A stretch of 22,457 nucleotides of DNA from UBA7236 sp031372705 (GTDB lineage Bacteria; Bacteroidota; Bacteroidia; Chitinophagales; BACL12). The stretch is from NCBI GenBank assembly GCA_031372705.1, contig JANMLV010000084.1, positions 1-22,457 on the forward strand, in the 5' to 3' direction. A program made the translations under genes and the position numbers. The notes under the pieces are model-generated. The model ran no database searches. It saw only the letters and a program-made list of their open reading frames with translations, and was not told where the DNA came from. Shown here piece by piece: positions 17,058 to 22,457 of this stretch (within the stretch, counting starts at the first letter, position 1; each line of letters starts with the position of its first letter).

Positions 17058-17065
17058 TATCTTTG
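17058..17065 (+). promoter_or_regulatory. Candidate -7 promoter element for ndk
   Basis: TATCTTTG is an exact TAnnTTTG match, ending 20 bases before the ndk ATG. No TTTG is present near -33; that region is the right half of the A/T spacer and arm of the inverted repeat. Confidence 0.55.
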
Positions 17066-17085
17066 CGCCCGAAAAAACTTATTAT

Positions 17086-17505
17086 ATGGCAACAAATAGA
17101 ACATTTACCATGATTAAACCCGATGCAGTTAGAAAAAATTCGATCGGGGGAATTTTAAAAATGATTAACGAAGCAGGCTTCAAAATAGTAGCTATGAAAT
17201 TCACCAAACTAAGCGGCGAAAAAGCAGGTGAGTTTTATGCTGTGCACAAAGAGCGTCCTTTTTATGGCGAATTAGTTGAGTTCATGAGCTCAGGTCCTAT
17301 CGTTGCAGCTATTCTTGAAAAAGATAATGCTGTTGAAGATTTCAGAAAATTGATTGGCGCAACTGATCCGGCAAAAGCTGACGAAGGCACTATCAGAAAA
17401 ATTTACGCAGCAAGCATTGGCGAAAATGCAGTTCATGGAAGCGATAGCGATGAGAATGCTAACATTGAATGCGATTTTCATTTCAGTAAACTTGAAAGAT
17501 TTTAA
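17086..17505 (+). CDS. ndk: Nucleoside diphosphate kinase
   Basis: This enzyme passes the gamma phosphate from ATP to other nucleoside diphosphates through a phosphohistidine. The 139-residue length is typical. Visible motifs are TMIKPDAV (8-15, Lys11), ERPFYGELVEFM (56-67), and the active-site loop NAVHGSDS with His117. No insertion or truncation is seen. It starts at the ATG at 17086, 20 bases after a TAnnTTTG element, and ends 23 bases before a textbook intrinsic terminator, so it is a single-gene transcript. It is divergent from nrnA. It should be cytoplasmic. Confidence 0.98.
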   Translation: MATNRTFTMIKPDAVRKNSIGGILKMINEAGFKIVAMKFTKLSGEKAGEFYAVHKERPFYGELVEFMSSGPIVAAILEKDNAVEDFRKLIGATDPAKADEGTIRKIYAASIGENAVHGSDSDENANIECDFHFSKLERF

Positions 17506-17528
17506 GATTACACAATTTATAAATTACA

Positions 17529-17558
17529 ATCCGGTTCTTTTGAGCCGGATTTTTTTTT
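17529..17558 (+). terminator. Intrinsic terminator of ndk
   Basis: ATCCGGTTC (17529-17537) pairs with GAGCCGGAT (17542-17550), with one T-G wobble and a TTTT loop. A run of T follows (to 17558). It lies 23 bases after the ndk stop codon. Confidence 0.95.
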
Positions 17559-17640
17559 GAAGCAACTTTAGCAAATCCAATTTCGATTTATGATTTGATA
17601 TTAATTATTAACCAATATTGCTTCATAAAAATAAATAAAA

Positions 17641-17671
17641 AACCCGTTACGAATTGTGAACGTAACGGGTT
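17641..17671 (-). terminator. Intrinsic terminator of the T9SS cargo gene
   Basis: AACCCGTTACG (17641-17651) and CGTAACGGGTT (17661-17671) form a perfect 11-bp stem with a 9-base loop. The A-rich bases before it on the plus strand give a U-rich tail on the minus-strand transcript. It lies 30 bases after the stop codon of the 17702-20098 gene. Confidence 0.9.
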
Positions 17672-17681
17672 AACCAAAACA

Positions 17682-17714
17682 GGTTTCCAATGACAAAAAT
17701 ATTATTTGGAAACC
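17682..17714 (-). repeat. Inverted repeat spanning the stop codon of the T9SS cargo gene
   Basis: GGTTTCCAA (17682-17690) and TTGGAAACC (17706-17714) are exact reverse complements separated by 15 bases. One arm is coding (the final Val-Ser-Lys codons) and the TAA stop is in the loop. It precedes the 17641-17671 terminator in the transcript. It may shield the 3' end; function is inferred only. Confidence 0.5.
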
Positions 17715-20098
17715 ACTATCTTACTTATTGAAGTTTCATCTGTTGTGCTTATCTGAAGCAAATATAATCCGTTTGGAACTGCCCTCAAATCAAATGCAAA
17801 AATATTTTTTCCCACACTACATAACTCATTGATTATCATTAAGTTACGACCTTCAAGGTCTTTTAACTCAATAGAAACCTGCATGTCACTAGGGACTGCA
17901 ATTTCAACAGCCAAATCGTCAGTTGTCGGGTTAGGATAAACCTGTATTTCTGACAGGTTATGAGATGTAATTCCAACCTCCAAATTTACGGTTACAACAT
18001 AGGTTTTTGGAGCATAAGTAACCTGCTGATAAGCCGTATAAGTAACCGCAGAAGTAAAGTTTTGGGCAACACCTGAAGTTGGGTCAACATATTGAGCTGT
18101 GTAGTCAATAGTAGGCACTAAAGCAGTAACATCAGTTCCCATATCTACAAAAAGTTCAATTGTTCCTGCCGCTTCGTTTATAACACCGGTTGCCGGAGGT
18201 GATGCCAAGTTAAAGGCAATTATGCTATTTGGATACGTAGTAACATAACCTTCAATGTCGTTTCGGTCGCGCGGAATGAGTTTCCAGTTACCAAAACTGT
18301 AATACATAGCACCTTGAATATAAGTTAGTGATTCACCAAGCGTAAGTTCACCGGTTGCGAACTCAAATGGCAATTCATAACTGTAATCATCGCAACGCAT
18401 ACCAACTTCGGGAGTATTAGTGAGATTCACTCTCCATTCGCCAAAAGCCCCACCAGCGCCTGCATCGGCGTTCGTAGAGGTAACAAAAGCATTGTCGAAT
18501 TTCACCAACATACCCTCGTAAGGCTCAGTTGCTGCGTATATTTTAGCATCAACATCTAATGGATCAACACCTGTAACAAAAGCAGGTAGCGGATTCATTT
18601 GTGAAACCAAGGTATAGGTAATGTTTGAAAGCTTGGTAACACCAAACTCTTCTATTACTTTACCTGAAGTAATTAAAATTTTATCGCCACGGAACAAAAT
18701 GTCAGTTCCATCGCCCGGTGAAGATTTTATAAAAATGCCTTCATACGGACCACTTCCCTCTTGCACTGCAACTAATCCGAGGTCATAAGTGCGTGTTGTG
18801 GAAGTTACAATTGCTTCAATGCTCATAGAAGCAATACTATCATTTGCCCAAATTGAGGTTCCTGAAGTAAAAGGCGTATTTTGAATTTGTACAATAGAAG
18901 TAATTCCTGCATCATACACTATATATGATATAGGAGAAGCCGGAACAGGGTTTTGAATCGAGTTGCCTTCATCGTCGATTGCTTCTAGGTAAAAATTTAC
19001 ATAAAAGCTATCAATTCCAGGACCGGGGATATCTGCTTCCCAAGTTTCGCCGGCTACGTTTGTCATTGTTTGAAGATTCCAATCGATACTGCCTAAACCA
19101 TAGCTATAATAAAGATTTGCAGTGGCCACAGTGCCATCAATATCCGTAATATTGGCTGAAACTGTTACGGTTTCGGCTGATGTAGCAACTACCGGAGTGC
19201 GTGTAATACCGCTGATAATTGGTGGCGATGCCAATGAAGGTCCAATATCTGAGAGCGACAGTGGAGCAATGCCATATTGAGTTTCAGCCGTAAATTCTAA
19301 AATTACACCACGCACATACGCTAAGTTTGTTCCTATTGCGGGTGGAGTATATGCATCAGGTGTATTTGATTCACCTGCAGCGCCGCCTGCCCAAAGGTTA
19401 CATTCATCGTCATATGTATCGTTGCGGAAATGCCCACTCATGTCACGAATTTGAATTTTGTTACCGGCATCATCTTGTAAATACCAGAACCAACGCAAGC
19501 CTGAAGGCACAACATCAGTAACATACACGTTGGTAAATTCAACGTATTTACCTTCATACTTCTCACCGTCTATGGTATTGATTACCTGTCCGCCTGCGCC
19601 ATCACTTACCATAAATTCTGAAATTTCACGCGCATCGGGCAATGGCATTGATGAAAATCCAATAATTTCCGATTCTACAGGCAATAGCCAAAACTGTGTA
19701 TTTCCTTCAAAAGTGTTAACAATACCTGTACATTCTACAATATTGCCAACTTGAAAATTATCTACAAATAAAGTTGCATCGTTCAAGCTTTCAAGGTCTG
19801 TCCAGCCAATAGCCGGCCAATCAATTAATACATGCACACCGGCAAATTGGTCGGCATCAGGGTCTTGAAGGTAAGTACCCATGCGGCTTCCGGAACTGGA
19901 AAGTGCATAATCACAAGGGTCGAATGTAACCACTCCTTGAATTCTAACCGTGTCGCCATCATAAGCAGAAAGATCATCACCTGCACCAAGTGCGGCATCA
20001 TCCTTAAACTGGATATCCGTGATTTCTACCAACGGATATTGCGCAGAGGCTGTAAAAGCAGCCATAGTGGCGGCTAAAAGAAAACTTAGCTTTTTCAT
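17702..20098 (-). CDS. Secreted T9SS cargo protein with OB-like, Ig-like and DUF5018-like domains
   Basis: The 798-residue protein starts with a signal peptide (1-19, ending TASA|Q) and ends with a type A T9SS sorting domain. This C-terminal domain (~715-798) has YPNPTTDDL, the NIFAFDLRAVPNGLYLLQI strands and a final SKIVVSK. Between lie two OB-fold-like units (~44-147 and ~181-287) and an Ig-like unit (~291-396). Two more OB-like units (~424-500 and ~527-617) and a DUF5018-like strand domain (~624-706, with VTALVPTIDY and TYVVTVN) follow. The second OB pair appears to repeat the first: compare YEGKYVEFTNVYVT (181) with YEGMLVKFDNAFVT (527). The OB units resemble those in front of secreted nucleases, but no nuclease or other catalytic domain is present. 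It is expected to be exported and surface-attached or released. A hairpin lies just before its start. Confidence 0.85.
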   Translation of the reverse strand: MKKLSFLLAATMAAFTASAQYPLVEITDIQFKDDAALGAGDDLSAYDGDTVRIQGVVTFDPCDYALSSSGSRMGTYLQDPDADQFAGVHVLIDWPAIGWTDLESLNDATLFVDNFQVGNIVECTGIVNTFEGNTQFWLLPVESEIIGFSSMPLPDAREISEFMVSDGAGGQVINTIDGEKYEGKYVEFTNVYVTDVVPSGLRWFWYLQDDAGNKIQIRDMSGHFRNDTYDDECNLWAGGAAGESNTPDAYTPPAIGTNLAYVRGVILEFTAETQYGIAPLSLSDIGPSLASPPIISGITRTPVVATSAETVTVSANITDIDGTVATANLYYSYGLGSIDWNLQTMTNVAGETWEADIPGPGIDSFYVNFYLEAIDDEGNSIQNPVPASPISYIVYDAGITSIVQIQNTPFTSGTSIWANDSIASMSIEAIVTSTTRTYDLGLVAVQEGSGPYEGIFIKSSPGDGTDILFRGDKILITSGKVIEEFGVTKLSNITYTLVSQMNPLPAFVTGVDPLDVDAKIYAATEPYEGMLVKFDNAFVTSTNADAGAGGAFGEWRVNLTNTPEVGMRCDDYSYELPFEFATGELTLGESLTYIQGAMYYSFGNWKLIPRDRNDIEGYVTTYPNSIIAFNLASPPATGVINEAAGTIELFVDMGTDVTALVPTIDYTAQYVDPTSGVAQNFTSAVTYTAYQQVTYAPKTYVVTVNLEVGITSHNLSEIQVYPNPTTDDLAVEIAVPSDMQVSIELKDLEGRNLMIINELCSVGKNIFAFDLRAVPNGLYLLQISTTDETSISKIVVSK

Positions 20099-20107
20099 TA
20101 AATAAAT

Positions 20108-20141
20108 TTGGGGATAAAGGTAATAAAACCGATATCCCCAA
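20108..20141 (-). promoter_or_regulatory. Hairpin between OMP gene and T9SS cargo gene
   Basis: TTGGGGATA (20108-20116) and TATCCCCAA (20133-20141) form a 9-bp stem, and GGT/ACC inside extends it around a six-base loop. On the minus strand it ends nine bases before the ATG at 20098 and is followed by A/U-rich sequence. It could terminate the upstream OMP transcript. Since no promoter fits after it, attenuation or a leader role for the T9SS cargo gene is also possible. Confidence 0.6.
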
Positions 20142-20166
20142 GGAAGAATTTTAGCTTAATTAATCG

Positions 20167-20802
20167 TTAAAAAGAATACGTCAAACCTGTTTGAAATGAT
20201 GGGAAAATTGACAAATTCGCTATATCTGTAGATGTTGCTAAGCCGCGTAATGTAATTTCGAGTGGAAAATCTTTTCCATTTATTTTTTGGAAGTCGTAGC
20301 CTATACCTGCTCCTGCCATCGGCATAAAACCGCTGTGGGCTTCTGAGCTAAGAATACTTCCCTTTGCATTGTCAACCGGAGCAGTTGCAGGACCTTCCTC
20401 CAACATTTGAGCATAACCGGGTGCTCCAAAAATACTTAATGTTAAACCATGGCGATAAGTTACGCTGTAGTTAAACTCTAAATCGCCAAAAACACTCAAT
20501 GTAGAAGCTTCGTTTTGAAACATACCAATAGTAGGAATCATAACAAACTGTCTATCACTAATGCGTGAACCTTTGCAGCCGCTTTTCTCCATTTTAGTCC
20601 ATGATAAATTAACCTCAGTTCCAATTGCGAAACCCGGATTAACCACATTGTAACCAAAATAGTACAAATTAATAGGATTGTGATCCTTTCGGTATGGCGA
20701 TTTACCAAAACCATTTCCAGCCGAAACTGTGGTAGAAACCAATAATAAGGCTCCAATTCCTAGAAATACTGCTAAATTTTTAACTCCTAACATTAAATTC
20801 AT
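20167..20802 (-). CDS. Small outer-membrane beta-barrel protein, unknown family
   Basis: I start this at the ATG at 20802, giving 211 residues. A start at 20976 is possible in frame, but it would put 58 non-conserved-looking residues before the signal peptide and would cover a good promoter. The chosen N terminus (MNLMLGVKNLAVFLGIGALLLVSTTVSAG) is a signal peptide cut near residue 29. The mature part alternates hydrophobic strands with polar turns (NLYYFGYNVVNPGFAIGTEVNLSW, FPMAGAGIGYDFQ-like segments) and ends FQTGLTYSF, an outer-membrane-barrel terminal strand. I do not recognise the family. The KSGCKGSRISDRQ stretch may be a surface loop. It lies 68 bases upstream of the T9SS cargo gene on the same strand. 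Confidence 0.7.
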   Translation of the reverse strand: MNLMLGVKNLAVFLGIGALLLVSTTVSAGNGFGKSPYRKDHNPINLYYFGYNVVNPGFAIGTEVNLSWTKMEKSGCKGSRISDRQFVMIPTIGMFQNEASTLSVFGDLEFNYSVTYRHGLTLSIFGAPGYAQMLEEGPATAPVDNAKGSILSSEAHSGFMPMAGAGIGYDFQKINGKDFPLEITLRGLATSTDIANLSIFPSFQTGLTYSF

Positions 20803-20826
20803 TGTGCTGTTTTTCGAATTAAGATG

Positions 20827-20860
20827 CAAAATTAGTGCTATTAATTGAAAATAGGTCAAA
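20827..20860 (-). promoter_or_regulatory. Promoter for the OMP gene (TTTG - 22 bp - TAATTTTG)
   Basis: On the minus strand TTTG (20857-20860) and TAATTTTG (20827-20834) are separated by 22 bases, a full match to the Bacteroidota pattern. The -7 element ends 24 bases before the ATG at 20802. This supports that start over the one at 20976, because a promoter inside the coding region would otherwise be needed. Confidence 0.65.
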
Positions 20861-20993
20861 TTTGTAGTACTTCCTCCCCAAATTAAAGGTTTATTTACAA
20901 ATGGCCCTAAAATCTGAAGCAAAGGTACTGTATTAGTGTGGTGCAGCGTTTCCAAATTATCCACACAACACCCCACTTATTGCCCTATTTATC

Positions 20994-21030
20994 AACAAGT
21001 TAGTTGACTCAATGAGCCAACTAACTTGTT
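20994..21030 (-). terminator. Strong hairpin after the DUF4139 gene
   Basis: AACAAGTTAGTTG (20994-21006) and CAACTAACTTGTT (21018-21030) are exact 13-bp reverse complements. Inside, CTC/GAG extends the stem after one mismatch to a three-base AAT loop. It lies 23 bases after the DUF4139 stop codon. The minus-strand tail is only moderately U-containing, so termination may be factor-assisted. Confidence 0.65.
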
Positions 21031-21053
21031 ATTAATATCTACTTAATACAACC

Positions 21054-22457
21054 TTAATTCAAGCTCAAAGGTTCATTTTTAGGGTAGGTAATATCGAACT
21101 CTAAGTTGTAGGTCTTTTTATCTTTTGTCTTCACTTTTTCTCGCCAAGTAACAATTCCGGTGAGCTCATCCAATTCACCGCCTGATTTATTAAGCAGTTC
21201 AACTTTTATATTCTCCTTTTGAGATACAGGGATATGATCTTTTATAATTACTTCAATGGTTACTGCTTTTGCATTTCGGACAATTATTTCGAATGCCATT
21301 GATTTTTTGCTGTTAGACCCTAAGAGTTTTTCACTTGATTTATCTGCCAACATGGTTCGTTTAACCTCTATCGATTTATCGCGGCCGAGCGATAATGATA
21401 AAGTGTCGGCTAAACTCATTGGGTTGATATTGGTTTTGCCAACGTAGGTGTTATTGAAATAGATATTAGCATTGCCCGGCAATAAATTTAATGATTCCCA
21501 ATCGGTAACGCGTGCAATTAAAAAGGCAGTTTGCTCTACTTTAGGCACAATTAGATAATTATAAACTGTTGGCAATTGCTTTGTTTGCAATGCTACAATA
21601 TGTCCCTTCCCATCAGTTGGAATTGAATACTTGAGTGCAATATCAAATTCTACATTTGCAATTGTTTGCACTTGTGTGGTATAGTTTGCTGATGTTACCG
21701 CTTTGACATCTGCTTGTACTTTATTATTATCAAGATACATGTCAACTGCTTCTGCTTTAGCTGCAGATGAAGGTTGAGCACCATAATTATCATCATCATA
21801 ATCTTTCTGATAATATTGGGCATAATTTCCTAAATACCATGCAGTTATTTCAGGTAAATTATTTCCCATTGTCGGGTTGCCTGTTGAGCATGTTAGTTTC
21901 ACATCTTTCCAATCAATACCACTTGTTTGCCAAATATTTGCTTTGTAGGCAATATCAACAGGTTTAGCAATATCGCTTGCGCGGATGTCGTACGTTGCAT
22001 ACCAGCCGGCGTTATAGGTAATATAATTTACTTCCAACTTAGCCGAAACTGCAGCATCCGCCAAAACTGTGATAACAATTTGTGGAATCGGATTATTGGG
22101 CTGCTGAAGCGATGCTTGCTGATTTAAATAACTTTGTAATTCGTAAATACGCGTTTGCATTTGCGCACGTTTTACGTTGAGATAATATTCTTTCTTTTCA
22201 ACAATTAATAGCTCAACATAAATCTCATTCAATTTCTTATCGTAATATTCAACAGTTTGCTGAATTAAGGCAAGTGAATCGCTGCTTACTCCTTTATATA
22301 AAGTATTATTAAGCATCATTTGTTTTTGCACATTTAATACTTCTCTCCTATTATAAAAAACACGCAAATCATAATCCAGTTCAACAATCGAATCCTGAAC
22401 CAATTTAATCTTTTTTTGTGTTTCACTTAATCCAATTCCATTGGAAACCGGTTCCGG
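21054..22457 (-). CDS. DUF4139 (mucoidy inhibitor MuiA) family protein, 3' part
   Basis: The frame is open to the right edge of the window, so the 5' end is missing; 467 codons are visible. The TTG at 22401-22403 is not the start. The first ~120 visible residues are a long helical, coiled-coil-like region, the usual end of the N-terminal DUF4140 part. The remainder matches DUF4139: VNYITYNAGWYATYDIRA, KANIWQTSGIDWKDVKLTCSTGNP, and the C-terminal IIVRNAKAVTIEVIIKDHIPVSQ and GIVTWREKVK strands. Family members are exported proteins of unknown biochemical role, named for an effect on mucoidy in Pseudomonas. Bacteroidota members often carry a carboxypeptidase-like plug domain in the middle; I do not see one here. 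Its transcript ends at the 20994-21030 hairpin. Confidence 0.88.
   Translation of the reverse strand, partial: PEPVSNGIGLSETQKKIKLVQDSIVELDYDLRVFYNRREVLNVQKQMMLNNTLYKGVSSDSLALIQQTVEYYDKKLNEIYVELLIVEKKEYYLNVKRAQMQTRIYELQSYLNQQASLQQPNNPIPQIVITVLADAAVSAKLEVNYITYNAGWYATYDIRASDIAKPVDIAYKANIWQTSGIDWKDVKLTCSTGNPTMGNNLPEITAWYLGNYAQYYQKDYDDDNYGAQPSSAAKAEAVDMYLDNNKVQADVKAVTSANYTTQVQTIANVEFDIALKYSIPTDGKGHIVALQTKQLPTVYNYLIVPKVEQTAFLIARVTDWESLNLLPGNANIYFNNTYVGKTNINPMSLADTLSLSLGRDKSIEVKRTMLADKSSEKLLGSNSKKSMAFEIIVRNAKAVTIEVIIKDHIPVSQKENIKVELLNKSGGELDELTGIVTWREKVKTKDKKTYNLEFDITYPKNEPLSLN

Noticed and set aside
20803..20976. Longer N terminus for the small OM protein
   Set aside because: The extension precedes a complete signal peptide and covers a full -33/-7 promoter candidate; treated as leader DNA.
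1..22457. Mobile elements, CRISPR arrays, tRNA or rRNA genes
   Set aside because: No transposase or integrase, no regularly spaced repeats, no terminal repeats with target duplications, and no tRNA-like fold were seen in the intergenic regions.

Overview
The window reads as a chromosomal segment of an AT-rich Bacteroidota. The signs are a SusC/SusD pair, a secreted protein with a type IX secretion (T9SS) sorting tail, several Bacteroidota-style lipoproteins, and repeated promoter candidates of the TAnnTTTG type that this phylum uses at position -7. The order cannot be fixed by eye; something near Chitinophagales or Saprospirales would fit. I see no phage, transposon, tRNA, rRNA or CRISPR array.

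Layout. 1-1491 (+) is the 3' two-thirds of a penicillin-binding protein 1C gene. It converges on a SusC-SusD outer-membrane uptake pair (1564-6124, -) across a shared hairpin terminator. A 300-base non-coding stretch follows, holding the SusC leader. Then comes a run of minus-strand genes (6425-10598): a SAM methyltransferase, a DUF4197 protein, an outer-membrane barrel, a DM13-domain lipoprotein and an AraC-type regulator.

From 10684 the plus strand carries cinA, an orphan 2-oxo-acid dehydrogenase E2 subunit, a CstB-like persulfide dioxygenase/rhodanese, and a small lipoprotein (to 15192). These converge on a minus-strand pair: a secreted cyclophilin and the DHH phosphoesterase NrnA. NrnA is divergent from ndk (17086-17505, +); between them lies a perfect 12-bp inverted repeat flanked by two promoter-like elements. 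The last third is minus strand: a 798-residue T9SS cargo protein with a duplicated OB-fold-like pair, a small outer-membrane protein, and the 3' part of a DUF4139/MuiA-family gene that runs off the window.

How the genes may work together. Most are housekeeping or envelope functions. The least ordinary groups are (a) AraC regulator, DM13 lipoprotein, OM barrel and DUF4197 protein, which look like a small co-transcribed envelope module, probably redox- or stress-related; and (b) the T9SS cargo with OB-like repeats and no visible catalytic domain. A recurring feature is a strong hairpin lying 0 to 13 bases before the start codon of a downstream minus-strand gene (DUF4197, OM barrel, T9SS cargo). 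I found no clearly new defence or mobile system.
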